Of a DNA stretch of 43,383 nt, positions 1 through 7,029 are shown piece by piece. Within the stretch, counting starts at the first letter, position 1; every line of letters begins with the position of its first letter. The stretch covers positions 1-43,383 of the forward strand of contig JACIWU010000019.1 of assembly GCA_014360805.1 (NCBI GenBank). Direction: 5' to 3'. The DNA is from Chloroflexota bacterium (GTDB lineage Bacteria > Chloroflexota > Anaerolineae > DTLA01). Position numbers and translations under genes: made by a program. The notes below the pieces were generated by a model, which did no database searches, had not been told where the DNA came from, and saw nothing but the letters and a program-made list of their open reading frames with translations.

Positions 1-33
1 GAAAGGGCGAAGCCCTGCGGGCGCGGGTTCGCC

Positions 34-64
34 CGTAGGGGCGACTCGCCGAGTCGCCCCTACG
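34..64. repeat. 14-bp inverted repeat with 3-nt loop
   Basis: Arms at 34-47 and 51-64 are exact reverse complements built on TAGGGGCGACTC. It lies in repeat-rich non-coding sequence at the window start. A related hairpin on AGGGGCGACC occurs at 40060-40083, so this is one copy of a dispersed intergenic palindrome family. No gene is seen in 1-327 apart from repeats and the promoter of the gene at 328. Confidence 0.75.
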
Positions 65-83
65 CGGTACGCCGTGTGCGCGC

Positions 84-143
84 GCGGTGGCACCCCTCAC
101 CCTCGCCCTCTCCCAGCGGGAGAGGGAACGGCACGCCCCTTGC
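84..143. repeat. 60-bp direct repeat, copy 1
   Basis: These 60 bases are repeated without mismatch at 212-271. The core CCCTCACCCTCGCCCTCTCCC followed by GGGAGAGGG can fold back on itself. Related versions occur at 4515-4555 and, more distantly, at 28836-28878. Confidence 0.85.
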
Positions 144-154
144 GGGCTACCCCA

Positions 155-201
155 GCCCCGAAGGGGCTTTGCACCTGTAGCGCGGGGGTTCAGCCCCGCG
201 C
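155..201 (+). repeat. 47-bp dispersed double-hairpin repeat, copy 1
   Basis: The unit holds two palindromes in series: GCCCCGAAGGGGC, then GCGCGGGGG-loop-CCCCGCGC. Further copies are at 4411-4457 (same orientation, four differences) and 33282-33328 (inverted). It is always intergenic, which suggests a REP or MITE-like element. Family membership is inferred from the three copies only. Confidence 0.75.
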
Positions 202-211
202 GCCCCGCGCG

Positions 212-271
212 GCGGTGGCACCCCTCACCCTCGCCCTCTCCCAGCGGGAGAGGGAACGGCACGCCCCTTGC
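212..271. repeat. 60-bp direct repeat, copy 2
   Basis: Identical to 84-143. Its last bases, TTGC at 268-271, form most of the -35 box of the promoter at 268-296, so the repeat end appears to contribute to transcription of the YedF-like gene. Confidence 0.85.
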
Positions 272-296
272 CAGAATCGCGGCGAACGCATATCAT
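268..296 (+). promoter_or_regulatory. Predicted promoter of the YedF-like gene
   Basis: TTGCCA at 268-273 and TATCAT at 291-296 are separated by 17 nt, each 5/6 to the sigma-70 consensus. Transcription would begin about 25 nt before the ATG at 328. Confidence 0.6.
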
Positions 297-327
297 AGGC
301 ACAAATCCTCACACCCAGGAGGCGCTT

Positions 328-927
328 ATGAGCAAGGTCGTGGATGCGCGCGGGCTTGCATGCCCCCAACCCGTCATCCTCACCCGAAACGCGCTGCAAG
401 AGGCCGATTCCGTTACCACCATCGTGGACAACGAGACCGCGCGCCAAAACGTGCAGCGGATGGCGCAGGCAAGCGGGGCCGAAGTCCGCGTGGAGACGCG
501 CGAGGACGGCATCTACCTGCACATCGCCAAGACCCCCCATGCGCACCTCGCGGCCCAGCCCGAGCCGACGGGCGAAGCGCCCGCATCCGGCCCGCTGGTG
601 CTGGTCGTGCCGGATCAGTACATGGGGCGCGGCGATGACCCCGAACTGGGCGGAATCCTCATCCGCGCCTTCTTCCACACTCTGGGCGAGGTAGACCCGC
701 TTCCTGAGACCGTCATCTTCTTCAACGCCGGCGTCAAATTGGTCGTGGAAGGCTCGGCGGTGGTGGAAGACCTGAAGGCGCTGTGCGGGCGCGGGGTGAA
801 GGTGCTCGCCTGCGGCACGTGCCTGGGCCACTTCGGGCTGAAGGACAAGGTGGCCGTCGGCGAGGTCTCCAACATGTACACCATCGCCGAAACGATGCTG
901 CGGGCCGGCAAGGTGGTGAGCCTCTAG
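328..927 (+). CDS. yedF: YedF-like sulfurtransferase: TusA domain plus DsrE-like domain
   Basis: 199 residues. The N-terminal 70 residues are a TusA-type sulfur-carrier domain with the CPQP motif, whose Cys12 would carry the persulfide. The C-terminal half (from about residue 95) is a DsrE/DsrF-like domain with a Cys162-x2-Cys165 motif in ACGTC. This order matches the YedF family, often tied to sulfur or selenium trafficking, though no selD or other selenium gene is seen here. The reading frame is open upstream to 268, but the ATG at 328 is chosen because AGGAGG at 317-322 sits just before it and the protein then starts directly at the TusA fold. It is monocistronic and converges on the serpin gene. 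Its exact acceptor is unknown. Confidence 0.85.
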   Translation: MSKVVDARGLACPQPVILTRNALQEADSVTTIVDNETARQNVQRMAQASGAEVRVETREDGIYLHIAKTPHAHLAAQPEPTGEAPASGPLVLVVPDQYMGRGDDPELGGILIRAFFHTLGEVDPLPETVIFFNAGVKLVVEGSAVVEDLKALCGRGVKVLACGTCLGHFGLKDKVAVGEVSNMYTIAETMLRAGKVVSL

Positions 928-969
928 GCCAGGCGGTCCGCGCCGACCGTGCCGGCAACGGGAAATATG

Positions 970-1001
970 CGCAGCGGCGCGCCCGAAAGCACGCCGCTGC
1001 G
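970..1001. terminator. Hairpin between convergent yedF and serpin genes
   Basis: CGCAGCGGCG at 970-979 pairs perfectly with CGCCGCTGCG at 992-1001 across a 12-nt loop. There is no T-run, so it may be a bidirectional or Rho-assisted terminator rather than a classical intrinsic one. Confidence 0.5.
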
Positions 1002-1008
1002 TGGTCAT

Positions 1009-2286
1009 CTACGCCGGGTTGAGCACGCGCCCCACGAACAGGATGGCACCCGTCTGCACGTCGCGGATGAGAAAGACGAACGGGCGGTCCACCGTCAAAT
1101 CCACCGGACTCGCGGGCATCGCCGTCAGCCCGATGACGACGGCAGTCGCGGCGGCCGCTTCGGTGCCCGCTTCGTCCACGGCCACGAAGGCTTTGTGGAA
1201 CACATCGGTGATGGCCAGGTTGCGCGTGCCGTCCATGCCCGAGAAGTCCGCGCTCATGCTGAAGGCATCGGGCATGCCCATCGCCTTGAGCGTGTCGGCC
1301 AGGCTCAGCGACGCATCGTACTTGAACTTGGGCATGGTGAGGTTGACGCTGGCGAATTCCATCTTCGCCAGGATGTCGGCCACCTGGTCGGCGGTGAGCG
1401 CGGCCTCAAAGGCGGGGAAGTGGCCCTTATCGGGGACGAGGATCACCATGGACACCTCTTCGCCGTCGTAGGGCAACTCCACGGCCTGAATCCCCTCTCC
1501 CGCGAAGTAGCGGAAGCGCGCATCTCCGCGCATCATGGGCACGGTAACCTGCGAGCCATCCAGCAGGTAGAACGGCCCATCCTGCGTGCTCTCCTTCTCA
1601 AACGGGTGCAGCCAGGCGGCGTTGAAGTAGATGGCGTTGGCCAGCACCAGGCGCGTCAGCGTGTCAATCGCGCCGGGGGGAATCAAGTCCCGAATCTTGT
1701 CCTCGGTCTGCTGGCTCACCCAGTCGTTGATGGTCTTGCGGGCGGCTTCGGGCGCAGACCGGAAATCCACCAGGCGCAGACCAGCGCCATAGTTCATGGC
1801 GAGAGTGTCTAGGAACGCGGGCAGAAACTTGTAGCCCGCCTGCCCCCACAGCGAATTGGCGACGCTCAGGCGGAAGGGCTTCCCGTCCTTGGATTTGGCC
1901 CCCGCGCCGCGGCTCGCCAGCGCCTGATCCAGCGCGTTGAAGGCGGGGTGCAGCCGCTCCTGGGGCAGCGTGAAACGGAGCACGTCGGCCATCTGGCGCT
2001 CGGTGTTGCCGCGCGCGCCGGCGTAGGTCATCGCCAGGGCCAGCGAGATGCTGTAGGGCGAGTAGAACAGGTTGCCCGGCTCCTGGCGTATGGCCTGGTA
2101 CAGGGCAAAGGCGAAGGCGCTGTTGCCCGCGACCAGTTCGGCCAGGTCCGACGCGCCGACCGCAGGCGATTGGACGCGAGGTTTGTCGGACTGGGCGATT
2201 TGAGCCTGGGCAGATCTGCCGGGGGCGCAGGCCGTCAGCCCCAACAGAACACAGATCATCAGCACGTTCAGCCATGGGATTCTCAT
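1009..2286 (-). CDS. Secreted lipoprotein serpin (serine protease inhibitor)
   Basis: 425 residues, typical serpin size plus a leader. Residues 1-20 form a lipoprotein signal (hydrophobic run ending LTAC, Cys20), so the inhibitor should be tethered outside the membrane. Serpin hallmarks are clear: NAIYFNAAW in the core, and the hinge EAGTEAAAAT with small residues at P12-P9 and Thr at P14, as in inhibitory serpins, followed by DRPFVFLIRD. The loop between hinge and DRPF is about three residues longer than in antitrypsin, so the P1 residue (Thr, Ala or Met in GLTAMPAS) cannot be fixed. GAGGAGGAG precedes the ATG. It follows the VanY-like gene by 89 nt on the same strand. It probably protects the cell against foreign or self proteases; the target is unknown. 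Confidence 0.92.
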   Translation of the reverse strand: MRIPWLNVLMICVLLGLTACAPGRSAQAQIAQSDKPRVQSPAVGASDLAELVAGNSAFAFALYQAIRQEPGNLFYSPYSISLALAMTYAGARGNTERQMADVLRFTLPQERLHPAFNALDQALASRGAGAKSKDGKPFRLSVANSLWGQAGYKFLPAFLDTLAMNYGAGLRLVDFRSAPEAARKTINDWVSQQTEDKIRDLIPPGAIDTLTRLVLANAIYFNAAWLHPFEKESTQDGPFYLLDGSQVTVPMMRGDARFRYFAGEGIQAVELPYDGEEVSMVILVPDKGHFPAFEAALTADQVADILAKMEFASVNLTMPKFKYDASLSLADTLKAMGMPDAFSMSADFSGMDGTRNLAITDVFHKAFVAVDEAGTEAAAATAVVIGLTAMPASPVDLTVDRPFVFLIRDVQTGAILFVGRVLNPA

Positions 2287-2375
2287 CGGATCTCCTCCTC
2301 GTGCAAGTCCGCAACTCGGCCAGAGCGAATGCCCCGGCTATCTCCAAGACGCGCGCGCAAGGCGAAAGGTTCCGC

Positions 2376-3284
2376 CTACTGTAGCCCCTGCAGGTACACG
2401 TCCAGCGTCATGGGCGAGTCGGGGTTGAGGTAGTCCAACGCGTGGAGCATCTCGGCGTGGCCGCGGCCGATCCAGCGAAGATGCCAGGGTTCGTAGATGT
2501 ATCCGGTGAGGCGCTCCTTGCCCTGGGGGTAGGAGAAGACGAAGCCGAACTTGTGAGCGTTGTCGTGGAGCCAGCGGCCGGCGGGAGTCTGGCCGAAATC
2601 GGGGACAAGGTCGGTGGCGTCGGCGCTGGTAACGTCCACCGTGGTGCCCAACTGATGCTGCGAAAAGCCTGGGCGCGCCGAGTACTGGTTGGCGCGGGCC
2701 TCGGCCTCCTCACGAGAGATGGGTTGGCCCGCTGCTTCGGCGCGGCGCATCTCTTCTTCCACGTACTGCGCGAATATGGCGGCCTGCACCGCGTAGGAAC
2801 GGTAGGCCGAGCGGACGAGAAGGTGAATCCCCTCGCGTTCGGCCACGGCGAACATCTCGGCCAGGTCCATGGCGGCCTGGAAGCGAAGTTCTTCCGGGTC
2901 GTTGTTGTAGGTCAGGATACCCAAGTCGTTGAGGGAGATCAAGTCGGTGGGCGCGTAGTCAGGCGAGAGGCCCTGCGTTTTGGTTACCAGCGCCAGCGCG
3001 GCCGCGTCGGGGCCTTTGTACACGATGGGCGTTGGGGTGGGCAGGCGCGGCGTCGGCGTGGCTGTGGGCGTGGGGGTGGGTGTTGGCGTCGGCGTGGGCG
3101 ATGGGGTGCGCGTCGGCGTGTGGGTCGCGGTGGGGGTTGGCGTCGCGGTGGGCCACACGCGGGTGGGCAGAAAGGCGGGCTCCACCGGCACGGCGCGCAA
3201 CTGGGCAGCGGCAAAGAGCGCTAGCGCCAACGGCAAGGCCCAGGCGAGCAGCAACGTGCGCAGGATGAGCGCCGGCCTATCCAC
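2376..3284 (-). CDS. VanY-type D-Ala-D-Ala carboxypeptidase with Thr-Pro linker
   Basis: 302 residues from the proposed GTG at 3284. Residues 7-28 form one membrane segment, 46-86 a low-complexity Thr-Pro linker, and about 105-302 a LAS-family peptidase domain. Zinc ligands are visible: SxHxxGxxxD (His210, Asp217) and ExWH (Glu265, His268), with SAYRSY upstream. It should trim D-Ala from peptidoglycan peptides outside the membrane. The frame is open to 3407, but that extension lies inside the CoA-binding gene and looks non-biological; the GTG lies just past that gene's stop (TAG at 3290-3292) with AGGAG at 3287-3291, which suggests translational coupling. The start is the uncertain part. Confidence 0.88.
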   Translation of the reverse strand: MDRPALILRTLLLAWALPLALALFAAAQLRAVPVEPAFLPTRVWPTATPTPTATHTPTRTPSPTPTPTPTPTPTATPTPRLPTPTPIVYKGPDAAALALVTKTQGLSPDYAPTDLISLNDLGILTYNNDPEELRFQAAMDLAEMFAVAEREGIHLLVRSAYRSYAVQAAIFAQYVEEEMRRAEAAGQPISREEAEARANQYSARPGFSQHQLGTTVDVTSADATDLVPDFGQTPAGRWLHDNAHKFGFVFSYPQGKERLTGYIYEPWHLRWIGRGHAEMLHALDYLNPDSPMTLDVYLQGLQ

Positions 3285-3289
3285 CGCTC

Positions 3290-3700
3290 CTATGCCCCCC
3301 AGCGCTTCTTGTACTCCGCCATCATGCAGCGGTCCATGACGACCGTCATGCCGGCAGCCTGGGCGCGGGCCGCCGCCTCCTCGTTGACGATGCCCAGTTG
3401 TATCCACAGGACTTTCGCGCCCGCGGCGATGGCATCATCAACTACCGCCGGCACGTCCTCGGCGCGGCGGAAGACATCCACCACGTCAAACGGCTCCGGG
3501 ATGGCCCGGAGGCTGGGGTACGCCTTCTCGCCGAGAATCTCACCCTCCACGGTGGGGTTTACCGGGATGATGCGGTAGCCCTTGGACTGGAGGAAGGCCG
3601 CCACGCGGTGGCTAGTCTTGTCGGGATTGGACGAGAGGCCCACGACGGCAATGGTCTTGGTTTGTTCCAGAATGCGTTGGATCACTTCGGGTTCGTTCAT
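3290..3700 (-). CDS. CoA-binding (YccU-like) Rossmann protein
   Basis: 136 residues, the full size of the CoA_binding_2 family. Residues 15-24 (TIAVVGLSSN) form the nucleotide-binding turn, followed by RVAAFLQSKGYRIIPVNP and the family's GEKAYPSL and DVVDVFRR segments. These are cytosolic proteins that bind CoA in vitro; their cellular role is not settled. It is the first gene of a leftward group with the VanY-like protease and serpin, a pairing that does not explain its function. Its -10 box lies only 7 nt from the ATG, so the mRNA may be leaderless. Confidence 0.88.
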   Translation of the reverse strand: MNEPEVIQRILEQTKTIAVVGLSSNPDKTSHRVAAFLQSKGYRIIPVNPTVEGEILGEKAYPSLRAIPEPFDVVDVFRRAEDVPAVVDDAIAAGAKVLWIQLGIVNEEAAARAQAAGMTVVMDRCMMAEYKKRWGA

Positions 3701-3707
3701 GGTGCGA

Positions 3708-3735
3708 AGTATAGCACAAGCGGGGCCGAAAACAA
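3708..3735 (-). promoter_or_regulatory. Extended -10 promoter, possibly leaderless
   Basis: On the minus strand TGC-TATACT (box 3713-3708) is an extended -10 element; a weak TTGTTT (3735-3730) lies 16 nt upstream. The ATG at 3700 begins 7 nt past the box, near the expected transcription start. Confidence 0.6.
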
Positions 3736-3762
3736 AAACGCGCCCGGCACGGGTCGGGCGCG
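3729..3762 (-). terminator. Intrinsic terminator after the zinc-ribbon gene
   Basis: Read leftward, CGCGCCCG and CGGGCGCG form an 8-bp GC stem (3762-3755 with 3746-3739), followed by TTTTTGTTTT. It begins 19 nt past the stop of the 3782-4021 gene and is the clearest Rho-independent terminator in the window. Its T-run overlaps the next promoter's -35 region. Confidence 0.85.
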
Positions 3763-3781
3763 TTGGGATACGCGCGAGGGA

Positions 3782-4021
3782 CTAGAAATCCTCATCTTCG
3801 TCGTCAAAGAAGTCCTCGTCCTCATCCTCGTCCCAGAGGTCTTCGTCTTCCTCCAGGTCGTAGTCATCCAGGAGGTCCAAGGCTTCGTCTTCCTCCTCCT
3901 CGTCCAGGATATCCAGCCGCTGGAAGCGGTGCCGCGGTGCACCGCATTCGGGACAGCGCGCAGGCGGGCGAGAGCCTTCTTCAATATAGCCGCATTCCAT
4001 GCACTCCCATTCCAAAACCAT
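3782..4021 (-). CDS. Small rubredoxin-like zinc-ribbon protein with acidic tail
   Basis: 79 residues. The first 27 hold two knuckles, CMECG and CPECG (Cys7, Cys10, Cys23, Cys26 region), spaced as in rubredoxin or zinc-ribbon domains and likely binding Zn or Fe. The remaining half is almost entirely Asp and Glu with Leu and Phe. The ATG at 4021 is chosen over two upstream ATGs because AAGGAG at 4028-4033 stands 6 nt before it. It is a single gene with its own terminator. The acidic tail resembles nucleic-acid mimics or charged protein-interaction tails, but no function can be assigned. Confidence 0.78.
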   Translation of the reverse strand: MVLEWECMECGYIEEGSRPPARCPECGAPRHRFQRLDILDEEEEDEALDLLDDYDLEEDEDLWDEDEDEDFFDDEDEDF

Positions 4022-4254
4022 AAACGTCTCCTTCTTCATGGCCATACAGCCGTGTCAGACTACCTAGCGTATACACAAACCAGGGTCAAAAAGCAAGGAT
4101 GTGGAATGCGATTCGCGGGACAAGGGGAATCATAGAGAACATTTGCGAGGATATCTCGGGTTAAGACGGACAGGAACGCGTGTTTTCTCGTTTTTTCTTC
4201 GTTTTTCGCATCCAGGACAGGCCCCCATGAGGCCCCAGCGTACACCACCCGGTT

Positions 4255-4274
4255 ATCCACGAATTACACGAACC
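4255..4274. repeat. Dispersed ATCCACGAATTACACGAA-type repeat
   Basis: Related sequences (ATCCACGAA-N2-CGCGAA or its complement TTCGTGT-N2-TTCGTGGAT) occur at 4493-4510, 31904-31921, 33711-33727 and 40164-40181, all intergenic. The 4022-4588 gap holds this, the two 39-bp repeats, a 47-bp repeat and a hairpin repeat, and no credible gene. Confidence 0.6.
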
Positions 4275-4297
4275 TACGCGCACGCCCGCCCGAGGCG

Positions 4298-4336
4298 GAA
4301 GCATCGGGCTGAATGGGCGAAGCCCTGCGGGCTGGG
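4298..4336 (+). repeat. 39-bp direct repeat, copy 1
   Basis: Begins GAAGCATCGGGCTGAATGGG and recurs at 4369-4407 with one mismatch. Part of the same string (GGGCGAAGCCCTGCGGGC) opens the window at 5-22. Confidence 0.75.
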
Positions 4337-4368
4337 GGTGGATTCGCGGTTGCTTGTCGCCCGACGCT

Positions 4369-4407
4369 GAAGCATCGGGCTGAATGGGCGAAGCCCTACG
4401 GGCTGGG
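4369..4407 (+). repeat. 39-bp direct repeat, copy 2
   Basis: Matches 4298-4336 with a single G to A change. It directly abuts the 47-bp repeat at 4411-4457, the order also seen in part at the window start. Confidence 0.75.
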
Positions 4408-4410
4408 CCA

Positions 4411-4457
4411 GCCCCGAAGGGGCTTCGCGCCTTTAGCGCGGGGGTTTAGCCCCGCGC
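4411..4457 (+). repeat. 47-bp dispersed double-hairpin repeat, copy 2
   Basis: Differs from 155-201 at four positions and keeps both palindromes. Confidence 0.75.
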
Positions 4458-4514
4458 GGCATGCGCATGTGCGGTCGTGCCTTTCGCGCCCTTTCGTGTC
4501 CTTCGTGATCCGAA

Positions 4515-4555
4515 CACCCCTCACCCTAGCCCTCTCCCGCCGCGGGCGAGGGAAC
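4515..4555. repeat. CCCCTCACCCT hairpin repeat
   Basis: Variant of the 84-143 repeat: CACCCCTCACCCTAGCCCTC, then CGCCGCGGGCGAGGG closing the hairpin. It lies just past the stop of the leftward flavoprotein gene at 4589 and could end its transcript. Confidence 0.6.
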
Positions 4556-4588
4556 AGCGCCTGCGGGCGGCCAGGGGGATGTGAGGGG

Positions 4589-5812
4589 TTACCCGCCACC
4601 CGCCGCCCCCGCACCGGCAATCGCCCCGCTGGTCCACGCCCACTGCAAGTTGTACCCGCCGCACGGGCCGACGACATCAAGAACCTCGCCTGCGAAGTAC
4701 AGGTGCGGCACCACGCGCGACGCCATCGTAGCCGGATCCACCTCGGCGAGCGGGACGCCGCCCGTGGACACCTGCGCGAACGTAAAGCCGCGCGTGCCCG
4801 TAACGGTGGCCTTGAGGCAGGTGAGCGTCTCCATGAGGCGGGCGCGCTCAGCGTCCGGGATTTCGGTGAGCCTGGCGTCGGGGCGCACGCCGGCCACGGC
4901 CATCACGAGCGGCGGAATCTTCTGGGGCAGGACCGCGCCCAGGAGAACGCGCACGGGGAACGGCTCACGGCTCTTGCGCGCCAGGAGTTCCTCCAGCGCC
5001 GCCCGCACGTAGGGGAGCAGGTTGATCTCCAGCGTCAGGTAGGTGCCCGGGCGCGCGCTCACCAGATGGGCCAAGTCCATGGCCGCCGGGCCGCTGAACC
5101 CGTACTCGGTGAACATCATGTTGCCCATGCTGCGCCCCAGGACGCGGTCGCCGTCGTACAGGGTCAGCGCCACGTCCAGCCGCACACCCTGAAGTTTGTG
5201 GAACCGCTTCACGTCGGCGGTGAGGGGCGCGAGGGCCGGACGAATCGGCACGATGCGATGCCCCAGTGACTCCAAGACCGGGAACAAATCCCCGCGGGAC
5301 CCCAGCGCCGGATACGCCTTGCCCCCGCACGCCACGATGACGCGGTCAAAGGTCTGCACGTGCGGCCCCCCGCCGATCGCCAGGCCGATGCCGCGCGGGC
5401 CGGGGCGGATGTCCGCGATCTTGGTCTGCAGGCGCGTCTCCACGCCCGCCAGTTCCAGCGCCGCCCCCAGAATGTCGGCCACGTTGGCCGCCGACTCGGA
5501 CAGAGGATAGCACCAGCCGTCGGGCGTGGAGTAGATGAGGATGCCCACGTCGCGCAGGCGGGCGACGGTCTCGCGGTGGCCGAAGCGCGCGAACGCCACG
5601 CGCACGAATTCGGGGTCGGCGCAGGCGTACTTGTCGGGCGCGGCATGGACATTGGTGATGTTGCACCGCCCGTTGCCGGTTACCAGAATCTTGCGCCCGA
5701 CGATGGCGTTGGTGTCAAACAGCGTTACCCGTGCGCCGCGCCGCGCCGCTTCCAGCGCCGCCATGATCCCCGCCGGCCCCGCGCCGACGATGCCGATATG
5801 CAGCCTTGCCAT
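4589..5812 (-). CDS. HI0933-family (BaiN-like) FAD-dependent oxidoreductase
   Basis: 407 residues, full length for this family. GIVGAGPAG at residues 7-15 is the FAD dinucleotide fold, and GRKILVTGNGRCNITN is the diagnostic HI0933 signature. The C-terminus has YFAGEVLDVVGPCGGYNLQ and WAWTSG, also typical. The substrate is unknown for most members; some relatives reduce bile-acid intermediates. The frame extends to 5890 but the ATG at 5812 begins the fold properly and has GGAG upstream. It is transcribed alone, divergent from the 2-hydroxyacid dehydrogenase operon. Confidence 0.92.
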   Translation of the reverse strand: MARLHIGIVGAGPAGIMAALEAARRGARVTLFDTNAIVGRKILVTGNGRCNITNVHAAPDKYACADPEFVRVAFARFGHRETVARLRDVGILIYSTPDGWCYPLSESAANVADILGAALELAGVETRLQTKIADIRPGPRGIGLAIGGGPHVQTFDRVIVACGGKAYPALGSRGDLFPVLESLGHRIVPIRPALAPLTADVKRFHKLQGVRLDVALTLYDGDRVLGRSMGNMMFTEYGFSGPAAMDLAHLVSARPGTYLTLEINLLPYVRAALEELLARKSREPFPVRVLLGAVLPQKIPPLVMAVAGVRPDARLTEIPDAERARLMETLTCLKATVTGTRGFTFAQVSTGGVPLAEVDPATMASRVVPHLYFAGEVLDVVGPCGGYNLQWAWTSGAIAGAGAAGGG

Positions 5813-5861
5813 AGAGTGCGCTCCGCCCGATTGAGAGGTAACAAGATGGAACTCGTGCCGG

Positions 5862-5890
5862 AGTGTAGCACGGGCGAGGCGGCGATGCAA
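5862..5890 (-). promoter_or_regulatory. Predicted promoter of the HI0933-like gene
   Basis: Minus strand TTGCAT (5890-5885), 17-nt spacer ending in TGC, and TACACT (5867-5862). The extended -10 compensates for the weak -35. The same layout (TTGCAT-17-TACAAT) serves the gene at 15907. Confidence 0.5.
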
Positions 5891-5938
5891 GAACGGCGGC
5901 GCAGTCGCCTCGCCCGCGATGACGCGGCTGCGCTGTTC

Positions 5939-5967
5939 TGGACGAGAAGGCCATCTCGGTTTATACT
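5939..5967 (+). promoter_or_regulatory. Predicted promoter of the 2-hydroxyacid dehydrogenase operon
   Basis: TGGACG (5939-5944) and TATACT (5962-5967) with a 17-nt spacer, about 30 nt before the ATG at 5998. Confidence 0.55.
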
Positions 5968-5997
5968 GAATGCCGAATCCCTCATCGGAGCGTGGAT

Positions 5998-7011
5998 ATG
6001 GCCGAGAAAGTCAAAGTGTTGAGCGTGCTGAAACTGTCGGATGAGCAACTGGCGCGGCTGCGAGCCGTCTCGCCCGCCCTGGACATCGCGCAGATCACCT
6101 GCAAGACGCCCGAAGACATGTTGCCGCTGGTGGGCGAGCCGGAAATTCTGTACACGTACCACGCCGACTTCCTGCCCGAACAGGCGCCGCGCCTGAAGTG
6201 GGTGCAACTCTCCAGCGCGGGGGCCGATCACCTGCTGGACAAGCCCATCATGAAATCGGACATCGCCATCACCACGGCCAGCGGCATCCACGCCGTGCCC
6301 ATCGCCGAATACGTCTTCGGCTCCATGCTGGCCTTCGCCCGCCGATTCCCCCTAGCCTTCGCCCTGCAGCAGAAGCACGAATGGCCCAAGGGGCGCTGGG
6401 CGGCCCTGCTCGGCGCGGAACTGCGCGGCGCAACCATCGGCATCATCGGCTACGGCAGCATCGGCCGCGAGATCGGCCGTCTCGCCAAGGCCTTCGGCAT
6501 GCGGGTGCTGGCGTCCAAGCGCAACCCGGGCAGGCGCGAAGACGTCGGCTATCGCATCCCCGGCGCGGGCGACGCCCAGATGCAGCATGTGGACGGCGTT
6601 TTCGGTCCCGACCAACTGGAGCAGATGGTGTCGGCGTGCGACTACGTGGTGGTGGCGCTCCCTCTGACGCCCGAGACACGCGGGATCGTGAGCGAATCGG
6701 TCATTCGGGCCATGAAGCCGACGGCGTACTTCGTCAACATCTCACGGGGCGAGGTGGTGGACGAGGAGGCGCTCATCCGCGCCCTGCGCGAGGGCCGCAT
6801 CGCGGGCGCTGGCCTGGACGTTTTCTGGCAGGAGCCGCTGCCGCCCGATAGCCCGCTGTACGACCTGCCCAACGTCATCCTGACGCCACATATCGCGGCG
6901 ACCACGGCGGCCTACAACGACCGCGCCACCGACCTGTTCGCCGAGAACCTGCGGCGCTACCTGGCTGGCGAGCCGCTGCTGAACCTGGTGGACAAGACGC
7001 TGGGATACTAG
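5998..7011 (+). CDS. D-isomer-specific 2-hydroxyacid dehydrogenase
   Basis: 337 residues, normal length. The NAD fold GYGSIG starts at residue 151, followed by the SRGEVVDEEAL segment; the catalytic set is present as Arg in ISRGE, Glu in FWQEPLP and His in TPHIAATT. It should interconvert a 2-keto acid and a D-2-hydroxyacid with NAD(P)H in the cytosol; the substrate cannot be read from sequence. The ATG at 5998 has GGAG at 5987-5990 with a 7-nt spacer; an in-frame GTG at 5992 is too close to that site. It leads an operon with a GalT-like protein, PyrK/PyrD-like proteins and Dtd. Confidence 0.92.
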   Translation: MAEKVKVLSVLKLSDEQLARLRAVSPALDIAQITCKTPEDMLPLVGEPEILYTYHADFLPEQAPRLKWVQLSSAGADHLLDKPIMKSDIAITTASGIHAVPIAEYVFGSMLAFARRFPLAFALQQKHEWPKGRWAALLGAELRGATIGIIGYGSIGREIGRLAKAFGMRVLASKRNPGRREDVGYRIPGAGDAQMQHVDGVFGPDQLEQMVSACDYVVVALPLTPETRGIVSESVIRAMKPTAYFVNISRGEVVDEEALIRALREGRIAGAGLDVFWQEPLPPDSPLYDLPNVILTPHIAATTAAYNDRATDLFAENLRRYLAGEPLLNLVDKTLGY

Positions 7012-7029
7012 ACGCCAAACGAGGAGAAC

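Noticed and set aside
3050-3170. Tandem repeat or microsatellite (GT/GC-rich)
   Set aside because: It encodes the Thr-Pro linker of the VanY-like protein; similar linkers are at 25200-25310 and 27420-27590 in exported proteins.
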